Shown: positions 1-8,196, numbered from the stretch's first letter. The stretch: DNA of 35,020 nucleotides from Lentisphaerota bacterium (GCA_016873635.1 VGWJ01000032.1:1-35020), one strand, 5' to 3'. The notes: generated by a model from the sequence alone, not told the origin. Program-made: numbers and translations.

Positions 1-468
1 CTCCTGGATCACGTCGTAGCCTTCTTCCACGTGGCTGAAGCCGGCCGTGAGGATGTTCGCCATGGGCCCCGGCTCGTTCTCGCAGTTCTGCAGCGCCTTG
101 AGCACGTCGCCTTCGGCCATGGACTGCGTGACGTTGTCGATGAGCGCCTGCGGCATGATGCGCGGCGCGCGGATGGTGATGGCGCAGTCCACCATGAAAT
201 ACACGGCCGCGCCGCCGGACCCGAACAGGGCGATCCAGAGCAGGACGCCCAGCGCGCCGGACCCCACCACGACGCTCAGGAACCCGCCCGAGCCGCGGTT
301 GACTTCCTCCTCGCCCTCGGCGGGAACGATCGCGCCGTCCGCCGGCGCGGCCGCCGCCGGGGCCGCGGCCGGGGCCGCGGCCTCCTGTGCGCGCGCTTCC
401 GGCGCTCCGCAAACCAGCCAGCCCGCCATCACGATCAACAGGCACACCACCGCTTTCTTCATACGCAT
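1..468 (-). CDS. MotA/TolQ/ExbB-type proton channel protein (N-terminal part, cut by window edge)
   Basis: Reading down from an ATG at 468, the 156 visible codons give a signal-like start (MRMKKAVV, then a hydrophobic run ending near GAPEARA), an Ala/Pro-rich linker, a membrane span around residues 66-85 (GVLLWIALFG) and the cytoplasmic start typical of this family (IRAPRIMPQ, then NCENEPGPMANIL). ExbB/TolQ proteins form the proton-conducting pore that powers TonB/TolA-type envelope machines. A long exported N-terminus before the first channel helix is common in ExbB-like proteins of Bacteroidetes and PVC bacteria. The start is fixed by AGGGAG seven bases upstream; a second ATG at 462 is less well placed. 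It follows two TPR genes by 38 bases, so it is probably the third gene of that operon. The C-terminal channel helices lie outside the window, so ExbB and TolQ cannot be separated. Confidence 0.85.
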   Translation of the reverse strand, partial: MRMKKAVVCLLIVMAGWLVCGAPEARAQEAAAPAAAPAAAAPADGAIVPAEGEEEVNRGSGGFLSVVVGSGALGVLLWIALFGSGGAAVYFMVDCAITIRAPRIMPQALIDNVTQSMAEGDVLKALQNCENEPGPMANILTAGFSHVEEGYDVIQE

Positions 469-506
469 CTTGTCTCCCTTGTGATCCGCTTCACGCGCGC
501 CGCGAC

Positions 507-1340
507 TCAGCCGCCCGGCGTTCCGGATGCCAGACGCCGACTGTACTCATCGTTGGGATACTTCGCCAGAAGTTCTTTGCGCATTCTTTCGGCGTAGGGA
601 TGCTGTTCGAGCTGATCGAAGGACTGCGCCGCCTTGAAAAGCGCCTCGGGCTGCACTTCCTTCACGTCGCGGAAGAGCAGCGCCGTGCGCAGGTAGCCGT
701 CCACCAGCGCTTCCTTGTGGCGGCCGTTCTTGGCCTCCAGGTCGCCGCGCATGAGCTGCGCCCGCGCCGCGGTGGCGCGGTCGCCGCGCGCCGCCGCGTC
801 GTCCAGGGCCTTGCGCAGCGTGGCGTCCTGCCCCGCCTTGAGCAGGGCCTGCCAGTAGATCGGCGCCATCTCCGCCGAGACCGCGGCGTCGGGATTGCCC
901 TCGATGACCCTGCGGCACATCTCCAGCGCCTTTTCCGGCTGGTTCATGCCCATGTAGGCGAAGGCCAGGTAGCCGGCCGCGGTGACGTCGTGCTGCATCA
1001 TGCGGTAGTCCTTCATGATGTTCTCCAGCACCGGCACCGCCGCCCCGTACTGGCCGCCGCGCACGGCGCGCGCCGCCTCCCCCAGTCCGGGGGGCGGCGG
1101 CACCTCCACGCGCGCGACCTGGTCCAGCGGGACGCGCAGGGTTACGTCGCGCGCGCCGCGGCTGGTCACCAGGTATTCCTTGCTGGACGCCAGGTAGCGG
1201 ATCGCGCCGGCCAGACGCCCGCTGTCCTTCTTCACTATCACGCCTTCAACGTCGGCGCCGAAGGCCGTCGCGGCCGCGGCCAGAACCAGGCCGCAGGCCA
1301 CGCCCTTCCATATTCGCCGCGCGCTTGCTTGCATGTTCAT
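507..1340 (-). CDS. Exported TPR-repeat protein
   Basis: A 277-residue protein with an N-terminal signal peptide (MNMQASARRIWKGVACG, hydrophobic core, cleavage near AFG-AD). A short beta-rich region at about 30-80 (VEGVIVKKDSGRLAG, DVTLRVPLDQVARVEVP) resembles the small domain in which a stored property is compared with a key. Helical TPR-like repeats follow (QYGAAVPVLENIMKDYRMM; AGYLAFAYMGMNQPEKALEM), with a last repeat near 240-265. TPR arrays bind protein partners. Its ATG overlaps the stop of the large TPR gene (ATGA), and the ExbB-like gene follows, so the three are very likely co-translated and act at the same periplasmic site. No enzymatic domain is visible and the specific role is unknown. 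Confidence 0.8.
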   Translation of the reverse strand: MNMQASARRIWKGVACGLVLAAAATAFGADVEGVIVKKDSGRLAGAIRYLASSKEYLVTSRGARDVTLRVPLDQVARVEVPPPPGLGEAARAVRGGQYGAAVPVLENIMKDYRMMQHDVTAAGYLAFAYMGMNQPEKALEMCRRVIEGNPDAAVSAEMAPIYWQALLKAGQDATLRKALDDAAARGDRATAARAQLMRGDLEAKNGRHKEALVDGYLRTALLFRDVKEVQPEALFKAAQSFDQLEQHPYAERMRKELLAKYPNDEYSRRLASGTPGG

Positions 1341-4300
1341 GGTGCGTCTCCCTCGCCGGGCGCCGCGCCGCCTGCCGCCGCGGCCCTTTCGGCCGGCGGC
1401 AATTCGTTTGTCGCGCCCGCTTCATTCGTCTTGCCCGCTTCATCAGGTTTGCCGGCATCCGCCGTCTTGCCGGCTTCATCGGGTTTGCCGGCTTCATCGG
1501 TCGCCACGGTCACGTCGGTTCCTTCGACCCCGCCGGGAACCTTCTTGCCGGCCGAGAGCAGGGCGCGCTGCGCCTGGCCCGCCCACTTGCGCGCCTCCAG
1601 GGCATATTTTCCGCCGCGGAACATCTTCTGGTAGCTGACGGCGTCGTGGATCACGTCTTCCCAGCGCTCCCGGGCGATCACCAGGGGCCAGCATTCGTTG
1701 TAGGCGTCTTCGATGTGGGGCCTGACCTCCGGATCGGTCGCGTCGGCCAGGAGCATCAGCGACTGGTAGCTGGCCATGGCATTGTCCGTCGCCTCCTCCG
1801 CCTTGTCCTTCGCGCCGAATTTCCTCTCGGCCTCGGCCTTGCGCGCGTACAGGCGGCCCACTTCCAGGTCCAGCCGCGCGCGGACGCCCGGCTCCTTGGC
1901 AAAGCGGCGCGCGCGGTTGATGGCGTCCACCGCCCGGTTGTAGACCGCGAACCGCCTGGCGGGATCGCTTTCCTCGCGCCCCAGTTCGCTGCAGGCGGTG
2001 CTGATCCGCAGCGAGGCCTCGACCGTGAAGCCGGACTGCGGAAACTCGCTCATCAGGCTCTCCAGGGCCTCCAGACCTTCCGCGAACCGCTTCAGGGCCA
2101 CCAGGGCCTTGCCCTTGCGCAGCAGCGCCGGCTCGCGCACGCCCCGTTCCCGCGACCCCACGATGCGCTGGAAGCCTTCCAGCGCGATCTCGTTTTCGCC
2201 CGCCTTGAGCAGCTCCGTGGCCGCGCTCAGGATCTGGCCCTCGGAGAACCGGCCTTCGCCCGAGAACATGCGCTTGAACACCGTGATCGCCTGCTGGCGC
2301 ATGTTCATCTCCAGCAGGATCGTGCCCAGCATGAAGTCGGCGTTCCTGGCCTCGGGCGTGTCCGGATGGTCCTGCTGCAGGCGCCGGAAAGCGGCCTGGG
2401 CTTCGGCCGGCTTCTCGAGCACGGTGTACAGCGTCCCGATGCGGCTCAACGCCGCCGGCGCGAACTGCGATTTCGGGGAGGCCTGCACCAGCTCCTCGAG
2501 ACTGCGCACGGCCAGCGCGCGGTAGCCGGGCGCCTTCTCCGGCGGGGCGTCGAGCATGGAATAGCAGATCCCCTTCTGGAACATGGACGCCTCGAGGATC
2601 GTGCGGTTGCGCTCGGCGTCCTCGGCCGAAGCCTGGTAGGGATTCTTGGGATCGGAGAGCATCTGCACCAGCTCGATGTAGCGGTTGAGCGCCGAAGGCA
2701 GGTACTTCGGGCCGAGCTTGCGGTACGCGCCGGCCAGGCGGAACTTCACGGCCGCCGCCTCGGGCCGCGGCCGCCCGCCCTTCTCCAGGGCCTTGGCGTA
2801 CAGGTCCAGGGTCTTGACCTCGGCCATGTGTTCGCCCATCTCGCTCTGGCAGTACGCCATCTTGCTCAAGGCGTCGAGATACAGCGGCGAGTCCGGGTAG
2901 TTTTCCGCCACCTGCGCGTAGTACTTCAGCGCGGCGGCATAGTCCTTCTGCAGGCTGAGCTTGTCGCCGAACCGGAACAGGATGCCCGCCGTGCGCGGGT
3001 GGTCCTTGAAATGGGCGAAGAAGAGGTCGTAGGCCTCCTCCCGCTCGACGGGCCGCTTGCGCACGCCGTAGGCCTCGGCCACGTTCACCACGCCGTCGCC
3101 GGCGTCCACCATCAGGGCCGGATGGCGGGCAAAGCGTTCGGCGAGGTAGCGCGTCACCGTCTGCGCGTAGATTTCCTCGCCCGTCTCGATGTAGCACTCC
3201 GCCAGCTCGGGCAGGACCTTGACGGACATCTCCTGCTCGGGGAACAGGCCCAGAACCTTCAGATAGCCTTCGACGGCCTCGGCAAAACGCTGCTGGTTGA
3301 AGAGCGCCCGCGCCCCCTGGAACTGCATGCGCTGGATGCGCGTCATCTGCTCGGGGTCGATGGTTATCTTGATCTCCGCGCCCATCTTGATCAACGCCTG
3401 CCTGACCTGCTCGGCGCGGGTGCCCGCGTCGGCCGCCCAGCTCGTCTCCGGGTACTTGGCGAAGACCGTGTAGAAATGCTGCAGCGCCCCGTTGGAGCGC
3501 GCGCCGCCGCGCAGCTTGCCGGCCAGGAGCGTGATGATCTGTTCGCGCGGCCCGTTCGCGGCCATCAGGCGTTCGGCCTTGTCCTGCATCATCACGCCCA
3601 GCATGTAGCGGCACTCCGCCATGGGGCTGAGCTTGCTCAGCGGCTCGTCGGTCTCGGCCTCCTGCTGCCGCAGGGTCTCGTCCATCTGGATCAGCTGGGA
3701 CGCGAACTCGTCGATGAGCGACTGGGCCTTGTCAAGGTTGCCTTCGATCATTTCCACGTGCGCCAGCATCACGATGGACTTGCCGAACCAGAGGTCCTGG
3801 ACCCACATGAGCTGGTTGGCGATGTCCCGGACCTGCTTGAGGTACGCGGCCCGATCCTTGGGGTCCGCCCCTTCGGCCATGTTGACCAGCAGGTCGCCCG
3901 TCTCGCCCTGGACCTGACGGCGGATGTGCTGGCGTTCCTCGTCCTCGCGGGGAATCGCCTGCTCCAGCCGCTTGTAGGCGTTCAGGGCGCCCTTGCGGTC
4001 GTTGAGCAGGAGCTGCATCTGCGCGTACTTGTAGACGGAGTTGAGGAAGAAATCCTTCAGCCCCGCGGGCGGCTGCTTGGGAAACGCCTCGAGCAGGCTG
4101 TCGTAAATCGCGCGGGCCTTGCCGTACTCCCCCCAGGCGTAGTAGCCGTCGGCCAGGGCCAGCTTCAGGGCCCAGGCGCCCTGGCTGTTCTGGTCGGGCT
4201 CCCGGGCGATGATGGCGCGCACCTCGTCGAACCGGCCGAGCTGCAGCATGCCCTCGACGGCAATGACCTTGACCAGCCCCTCGGCCTCGGGATGCCTCGC

Positions 4301-4504
4301 GCGCAGGCGGTCCAGCACGATCTGGGCGTAGTCGGGCATGCCCCACTTCTGGAGCCCTTCCGCGTACTGGATCTCAAGCTTGACGGCGGGATCGACGCCG
4401 CCGGCCAGATCCTTGCCGGAAGAGGGCGGCGCAAAAGCGCACGCCGCCAGAACTGCGCCGGCGACGGCGCGCCGCGACCACGCACTGATCCGTGTGACTG
4501 CCAC
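1337..4504 (-). CDS. Large exported tetratricopeptide-repeat protein
   Basis: 1055 residues, almost wholly built of TPR-type helical hairpins (for example YAAALKYYAQVAENYPDSPL, then AAFRRLQQDHPDTPEARNAD, then QAITVFKRMFSG). The spacing and the YP/HPD turn motifs resemble the TPR segments of BamD/YbgF-like periplasmic proteins. The N-terminus is a short signal sequence ending in LAACAFAPP, which could be a lipobox (Cys22) or a signal peptidase I site. The start is a GTG at 4504 with AGGTGG just upstream. The C-terminus is a low-complexity tail made of a six-residue repeat related to DEAGKP/DEAGKT. It is the first gene of a TPR-TPR-ExbB operon, divergent from the coiled-coil gene at 4643. It is probably an envelope scaffold or a partner of the proton-driven machine; the function is inferred from context only. 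Confidence 0.8.
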   Translation of the reverse strand: MAVTRISAWSRRAVAGAVLAACAFAPPSSGKDLAGGVDPAVKLEIQYAEGLQKWGMPDYAQIVLDRLRARHPEAEGLVKVIAVEGMLQLGRFDEVRAIIAREPDQNSQGAWALKLALADGYYAWGEYGKARAIYDSLLEAFPKQPPAGLKDFFLNSVYKYAQMQLLLNDRKGALNAYKRLEQAIPREDEERQHIRRQVQGETGDLLVNMAEGADPKDRAAYLKQVRDIANQLMWVQDLWFGKSIVMLAHVEMIEGNLDKAQSLIDEFASQLIQMDETLRQQEAETDEPLSKLSPMAECRYMLGVMMQDKAERLMAANGPREQIITLLAGKLRGGARSNGALQHFYTVFAKYPETSWAADAGTRAEQVRQALIKMGAEIKITIDPEQMTRIQRMQFQGARALFNQQRFAEAVEGYLKVLGLFPEQEMSVKVLPELAECYIETGEEIYAQTVTRYLAERFARHPALMVDAGDGVVNVAEAYGVRKRPVEREEAYDLFFAHFKDHPRTAGILFRFGDKLSLQKDYAAALKYYAQVAENYPDSPLYLDALSKMAYCQSEMGEHMAEVKTLDLYAKALEKGGRPRPEAAAVKFRLAGAYRKLGPKYLPSALNRYIELVQMLSDPKNPYQASAEDAERNRTILEASMFQKGICYSMLDAPPEKAPGYRALAVRSLEELVQASPKSQFAPAALSRIGTLYTVLEKPAEAQAAFRRLQQDHPDTPEARNADFMLGTILLEMNMRQQAITVFKRMFSGEGRFSEGQILSAATELLKAGENEIALEGFQRIVGSRERGVREPALLRKGKALVALKRFAEGLEALESLMSEFPQSGFTVEASLRISTACSELGREESDPARRFAVYNRAVDAINRARRFAKEPGVRARLDLEVGRLYARKAEAERKFGAKDKAEEATDNAMASYQSLMLLADATDPEVRPHIEDAYNECWPLVIARERWEDVIHDAVSYQKMFRGGKYALEARKWAGQAQRALLSAGKKVPGGVEGTDVTVATDEAGKPDEAGKTADAGKPDEAGKTNEAGATNELPPAERAAAAGGAAPGEGDAP
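1415..1502 (-). repeat. 18-bp tandem repeat inside the TPR gene
   Basis: About five imperfect copies of an 18-base unit (plus strand: gccggcttcatcgggttt) start at 1415, 1433, 1451, 1469 and 1487, the last one incomplete. Read on the minus strand they encode the hexapeptide tail DEAGKP/DEAGKT/ADAGKP. Copy number could change in frame by slippage without disrupting the protein. Confidence 0.85.
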
Positions 4505-4511
4505 GCGCCCA

Positions 4512-4541
4512 CCTATATGCCAGTGCGCCCTCCGGGGTCAA
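4512..4541 (-). promoter_or_regulatory. Possible sigma-70 promoter for the TPR operon
   Basis: On the minus strand, TTGACC (4541-4536) and TATAGG (4517-4512) are 18 bases apart. The predicted transcription start falls at about 4505, practically on the GTG start at 4504, so the message would be leaderless or nearly so. The ribosome-binding sequence AGGTGG lies inside the -10 region. Either the true start codon is further in, or the promoter is a chance match. Confidence 0.35.
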
Positions 4542-4574
4542 ACATTTTCCCGTCCGATCGTTCAAACTTTCTTG

Positions 4575-4603
4575 TTGCACGCCGCGCGTTTATCGCTTAG
4601 CTT
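4575..4603 (+). promoter_or_regulatory. Probable sigma-70 promoter for the coiled-coil gene
   Basis: TTGCAC (4575-4580) and TAGCTT (4598-4603) are separated by 17 bases. This AT-richer patch sits in the divergent intergenic region. The predicted start near 4610 leaves a leader of about 33 bases before the ATG at 4643, which is preceded by GAGAGG and GAAGG. Confidence 0.5.
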
Positions 4604-4642
4604 GCCCACCGGTTTCGTAACCGCCACCGAGAGGCCGAAGGC

Positions 4643-5767
4643 ATGGGAAAACTGCTGCGAGTTCTGGTTGTCATCTTCCTTGCGCTCAGCATCGGATCCC
4701 TGGTCCTGGGCATCATGCTCTTTAACAAGCGCGAAATCCTCCAGGGGCGCACGCACAAGCTCGAGACCTCAATCAAGGCCCTCGGTCTCACGGTCGAGTC
4801 GGAGGCCGCCGAGTCGCGCCCCGCCGCCTACCAGGGGCGCGACACATCGCCCTGTACGGCGCAACCCATCGACACGCCCGAGATCTCGACGTTCTGGGAC
4901 ACCTACAAGGCCCACCTGGAAGACCAGGACCTGCCGAAGATCGACGTCTCCAAGCGCGAGGACGAGCTGCGCAGCTACTACAAGATCGACGCCGTGACCC
5001 TCAAGCCCGCCCGCGACGCGCGCGGGCGGCGCATCACCGAAGGCCCCGGCACGATGCAGCAGGTGCTGGACGACCTGCAGGCCAAGGCCGGCGCGCAGTA
5101 CGACCGCCTCAACGAGACCCGCCAGCAGCTCGCCGACCTGCGCGCCGAGCTGGTGCGCACGATCGAAGAGCTCAACGGGCGCAAGCGCGATCTGCGCGAA
5201 GCCCTCCGCACGATCGAGCAGCTCCGCGCCGAGATCGCGCGCCTTCAGGAGGAGATCCGCGGCCTCAAGGAGCAGATCGCCCGGCTCGAGGAAGAGAAGC
5301 GGCTCCTGCAGGACGAGGTCGCCGAGAAGAACCGCAAGATCCAGGAAATGCAGGAGCAGCTCGACGACAAGGACGCGATCATCGCCGGCCTCGAGGAAAA
5401 ACTGGCCACCAAGCCGGTCGAGCCCACCCGCGGACCCGTTCCCATGACCGAGGAGGGCGAAATCGCCGTGCCCGTGCGCGCCGATCTGCCCCACGGCGAA
5501 AAGGGCTCTGTCGCCGCCGTCGAGGCCGGCTGGAATTTCCTGGTTCTCGACCTGGACCCGAAGTTCCTGCGCGATCTGCTGGGCGAAGATCTCTCGCAGC
5601 CGCTGCCGGCCATCGAGCTGTTCATCAAGCGCGCCGGCGGGGGCCAGGAATTCGTCACCAAAGTGCGCCTGATCCAGGTGCGCCGCGACAAGAACATCGG
5701 CGTCGCCGACATGCTGCCCGGGTGGACACAGCTCGAGCCGCGGAAGGGCGACGTGGTGTTCTATTGA
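4643..5767 (+). CDS. Membrane-anchored coiled-coil protein
   Basis: 374 residues. One N-terminal transmembrane helix (about 5-27, LLRVLVVIFLALSIGSLVLG) is followed by a linker, a long charged coiled coil at about 140-256 with leucine/isoleucine heptads (LREALRTIEQLRAEIARLQ, LKEQIARLEEEKRLLQDEVA), a proline-rich hinge, and a small beta-rich C-terminal domain (290-374) of the form VAAVEAGWNFLVLDLD ... VRLIQV ... GVADML ... PRKGDVVFY. That C-terminal pattern resembles domains I recall at the end of coiled-coil proteins in Planctomycetes/Lentisphaerae; this is recollection, not a search. It is probably an inner-membrane protein reaching into the periplasm. The tiny lipoprotein gene starts 13 bases downstream, suggesting a two-gene envelope unit. 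No enzymatic motif is seen. Confidence 0.8.
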   Translation: MGKLLRVLVVIFLALSIGSLVLGIMLFNKREILQGRTHKLETSIKALGLTVESEAAESRPAAYQGRDTSPCTAQPIDTPEISTFWDTYKAHLEDQDLPKIDVSKREDELRSYYKIDAVTLKPARDARGRRITEGPGTMQQVLDDLQAKAGAQYDRLNETRQQLADLRAELVRTIEELNGRKRDLREALRTIEQLRAEIARLQEEIRGLKEQIARLEEEKRLLQDEVAEKNRKIQEMQEQLDDKDAIIAGLEEKLATKPVEPTRGPVPMTEEGEIAVPVRADLPHGEKGSVAAVEAGWNFLVLDLDPKFLRDLLGEDLSQPLPAIELFIKRAGGGQEFVTKVRLIQVRRDKNIGVADMLPGWTQLEPRKGDVVFY

Positions 5768-5780
5768 TGCCGACCGCCCT

Positions 5781-5951
5781 ATGCGTTCCTCAGAGCGCCA
5801 GCGTGCCGTGAGTCTCCTGCTGGGACTGCTGGCCGCGGCCGTCTGTCTGGCGTTCGCCGCCGGCTGCGCCTCCGTGGAATCGGATATCCCCTGGGGCGCG
5901 CCGGAGCCCTGGGAGGGCTCGCCCTACGTGCCCGGGTTGCCGCAGGAGTAG
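5781..5951 (+). CDS. Small lipoprotein, 56 residues
   Basis: The ATG at 5781 opens a 57-codon frame ending in TAG. It has an arginine-rich n-region (RSSERQR), a hydrophobic core (LLLGLLAAAVCLAF) and a lipobox-like AAGC with Cys29 as the expected lipidated residue. The mature part is only about 28 residues, rich in Pro, Trp and Gly (IPWGAPEPWEGSPYVPG). I see no strong ribosome-binding site, and the start lies 13 bases after the upstream stop, so translational coupling is likely. The two-Trp motif (IPW, then PWEGSP) resembles other tiny lipoproteins I recall from PVC genomes, but this is unverified. Function unknown; it probably sits in the outer membrane and may partner with the coiled-coil protein. 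Confidence 0.7.
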   Translation: MRSSERQRAVSLLLGLLAAAVCLAFAAGCASVESDIPWGAPEPWEGSPYVPGLPQE

Positions 5952-6016
5952 GTTTCAGGTTCCGGGTGTCAGGTTTCAGGAACGTCGGGACTTATTCGTC
6001 TCGAAACCCGAAACCT
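5951..6016. repeat. Degenerate heptamer repeat with inverted arm between convergent genes
   Basis: Five seven-base units run from 5951 to 5985 (GGTTTCA, GGTTCCG, GGTGTCA, GGTTTCA, GGAACGT). After a 14-base gap two units in the opposite sense follow (ctcgaaa, cccgaaa, 6000-6013). The segment at 5971-5980 pairs with 6007-6016 with one mismatch, so a hairpin can form. It fills the whole space between the convergent lipoprotein and asd genes and overlaps the lipoprotein stop codon. There is no clear T-tract, so a role as bidirectional terminator is only a possibility. Confidence 0.75.
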
Positions 6017-6028
6017 CTCCCCGCCGCG

Positions 6029-7027
6029 CTAGATCAGACGCTCCGCGATTTGAACCGCGTTCAGGGCCGCGCCTTTGCGGATGTTGTCCCCCGCCACGAA
6101 CAACGCCAGGCCGTTGGCCGCGCTCCCGTCCGCGCGTATCCGCCCCACCAGCACGTCGTCCTTGCCCGCCACGTGAATGGGCATCGGGTAACGGCCGGCC
6201 GGCAGTTCGTCCACCACGCGCACGCCCGGCGCGGCTTCCAGCACTTCGCGCGCCTGCTCCGGGGTCACCGGACGCGCGAACTCCACGTTCAGCGCCTCGG
6301 AATGCCCGTAGAAGACCGGCACGCGCACGCACGTCGCCGAAACGCGGATCGCCGGGTCGCCCAGTATCTTGCGGGACTCGAAGAGCATCTTGGCTTCCTC
6401 GCTGGTATAGCCCGGCATGGCGTCCTTGAGACCGCCGATGTGCGGCAGCACGTTCAGCGCGATCTGGTGCGGATAGACCTGGCCCGTCAGCGCCTCGCCC
6501 GCCGCGTACTGCCTGATCTGCCGCTCGAGTTCGTCGATCGCGGCCCGCCCCGTGCCCGAGACGGACTGGTAGGTCGAGGCCACGAAGCGCCGTATGCCGA
6601 AGGCCCGGTGCAGCGGGCCCAGCGCCATCAGCGCGATGATCGTGCTGCAGTTCGGGTTGGCGACAAAGCCCTGGTGGCCCTTGAGAGCTTCGCCGTTGAC
6701 CTCCGGAATCACCAGGGGAACGCGGTTGTCCATGCGGAAATCGTCGCCGTTGTCGATGACGATCGCCCCGCGCTTCACCGCCTCCCATCCGTAGAGCTGC
6801 GACGCCCCCTTGGCGCCCTCCGTGCCCGCGAAGAAGGCGAAATCCAGCCCGTCGAAAGCGTCCGCCGACGCCTCCACGACGTGAAAGGATTCGCCGGCGA
6901 CTTCCTCGTCGCGCTCGGAACGGGCCATGACGCGGATCTCGTCCGCGGGAAAACCGCGCTCGCGCAGCGCCCTGACCATCTCCGTGCCCACCGTGCCGAT
7001 GCCCACTATGCCTACCTTGAAGCCCAT
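6029..7027 (-). CDS. asd: Aspartate-semialdehyde dehydrogenase
   Basis: 332 residues. It reduces L-aspartyl-4-phosphate to L-aspartate semialdehyde with NADPH, the branch point to lysine/DAP, threonine and methionine. The N-terminal Rossmann motif is VGIVGIGTVG. The active-site cysteine is Cys127 in NPNCSTI, and the acid/base histidine is His242 in YGHSEALNVEF. The GTGRAAIDELERQ segment and overall length also fit the family. I chose the ATG at 7027 because GGAGGGG precedes it at good spacing; the frame stays open upstream to 7069 only through the heptamer repeat. It follows leuB by 56 bases. Alternative family: N-acetyl-gamma-glutamyl-phosphate reductase, but the FYGHSEALNVE block is ASADH-like. 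Confidence 0.93.
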   Translation of the reverse strand: MGFKVGIVGIGTVGTEMVRALRERGFPADEIRVMARSERDEEVAGESFHVVEASADAFDGLDFAFFAGTEGAKGASQLYGWEAVKRGAIVIDNGDDFRMDNRVPLVIPEVNGEALKGHQGFVANPNCSTIIALMALGPLHRAFGIRRFVASTYQSVSGTGRAAIDELERQIRQYAAGEALTGQVYPHQIALNVLPHIGGLKDAMPGYTSEEAKMLFESRKILGDPAIRVSATCVRVPVFYGHSEALNVEFARPVTPEQAREVLEAAPGVRVVDELPAGRYPMPIHVAGKDDVLVGRIRADGSAANGLALFVAGDNIRKGAALNAVQIAERLI

Positions 7028-7040
7028 TGTTCCCCTCCGG

Positions 7041-7089
7041 GTCAGTGTTCGGTGTTCAGTGTTCAGCAACCCAGAATCCGGAATCAGGA
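7041..7089. repeat. Heptamer repeat upstream of asd
   Basis: Seven consecutive seven-base units (GTCAGTG, TTCGGTG, TTCAGTG, TTCAGCA, ACCCAGA, ATCCGGA, ATCAGGA) run from 7041 to 7089. They fill most of the leuB-asd gap and run over the leuB stop codon (7084-7086). The unit resembles the one downstream of asd (TTCAGGT phase), so asd is bracketed by two related arrays. Confidence 0.7.
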
Positions 7090-8196
7090 GGCCCGCTCCG
7101 CGACCAGATCGCCCACCTCCGCGGTCCCGTAACCCATCCTGCCCGCGGCCATGCTCTTGAGCTTGCGGGCCGTGACGTCCGCCACGGCCGCTTCGATGGC
7201 GGCCGCGGCGGCGCGCTCGCCGATCGTGTCAAGGAGCATGGCGCCCGCGCAAATCGCCGCCAGCGGGTTGATGACGTTCTTGCCGGTGTACTTCGGAGCC
7301 GACCCGCCGATGGGCTCGAACATGCTCACGCCGGCGGGGTTGATGTTGCCGCCCGCGGCAATCCCCAGGCCGCCCTGGATCATGGCCCCCAGGTCGGTGA
7401 TGATGTCGCCGAACATGTTGCCCGTGACGATCACGTCGTACCACTCGGGGTTCTTGACGAACCACATGCAGCAGGCGTCCACGTGATTGTAGTCGCGCTT
7501 GATGTCCGGGTAGTCGGCCCGGCCGATCTCGTGGAAGGCCCGCTCCCAGAGGTCGTACACGTAGGTCAGCACGTTGGTCTTGCCCACGAGCGTCACCTGC
7601 CCCTTCAGCCCGGCCTTCACGTCGTCGGCCGACAGGCCTTTCCAGGGCCGCGGCTGCCGCCGCGCGCGCGCGTATTCGAAGGCGTAGCGCAGGGCCCGCT
7701 CCACGCCCATGCGCGTGTACATGGCCGTCTGCACGGCGACTTCGTCGGGCGTGCCGCGGTGCGAGAATCCCCCCATGCCGCAGTACATGTCCTCGGTGTT
7801 CTCGCGCACCACCACGAAATCGATCTCCGCCGGCCCCTTGCCCTTGATCGGCGTTTCCACGCCCGGAAACAGCTTGACCGGCCGCAGGTTGATGTACTGG
7901 TCCAGCTCGAACCGCAGCCGCAGCAGGATGCCTTTCTCGAGGATGCCCGGCTTCACGCCCGGATGTCCGATCGCGCCCAGCAAAATGGCGTCGAACCCGC
8001 GCAGCTCGCTCACGGCCGAATCGGGCAGCGCCTCGCCCGTGCGCAGATAGCGCTCGCCGCCGAAGTCGAACGCGGCGAACGTCAGCCCGAAACCGTGCTT
8101 CTTCGCGGCCGCCCGCATGACCTTGACGGCCTCGGCCGTTACCTCCGGACCCGTTCCGTCGCCGCCGATCACCGCAACGTCATAGCTTCTGCTCAT
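7084..8196 (-). CDS. leuB: Isopropylmalate/isocitrate-family dehydrogenase, probably 3-isopropylmalate dehydrogenase
   Basis: 370 residues of the beta-decarboxylating dehydrogenase family. These enzymes oxidise and decarboxylate a 2-hydroxy acid with NAD; LeuB acts in leucine synthesis. Family marks are GDGTGPEV at the N-terminus, [35 protein letters not shown], the lysine of [23 protein letters not shown] and the cofactor loop [21 protein letters not shown] is typical of NAD-dependent LeuB-like enzymes, but HPGVKP and [12 protein letters not shown] are also reminiscent of the tartrate/D-malate dehydrogenase branch, so the substrate is less certain than the family. The start has a strong GGGAGGAACA-ATG. 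No leuA, leuC or leuD is present in the window. Confidence 0.8.
   Translation of the reverse strand: MSRSYDVAVIGGDGTGPEVTAEAVKVMRAAAKKHGFGLTFAAFDFGGERYLRTGEALPDSAVSELRGFDAILLGAIGHPGVKPGILEKGILLRLRFELDQYINLRPVKLFPGVETPIKGKGPAEIDFVVVRENTEDMYCGMGGFSHRGTPDEVAVQTAMYTRMGVERALRYAFEYARARRQPRPWKGLSADDVKAGLKGQVTLVGKTNVLTYVYDLWERAFHEIGRADYPDIKRDYNHVDACCMWFVKNPEWYDVIVTGNMFGDIITDLGAMIQGGLGIAAGGNINPAGVSMFEPIGGSAPKYTGKNVINPLAAICAGAMLLDTIGERAAAAAIEAAVADVTARKLKSMAAGRMGYGTAEVGDLVAERAS

Noticed and set aside
1325-4600. 1091-codon open frame on the plus strand
   Set aside because: It is the antisense shadow of the large TPR gene. Its translation is rich in Arg/Leu/His without any domain pattern, while the minus frame has clear TPR repeats and a signal sequence.
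5951-7089. CRISPR array or mobile-element ends for the heptamer repeats
   Set aside because: Units are only seven bases, with no spacers and no transposase or cas gene nearby.
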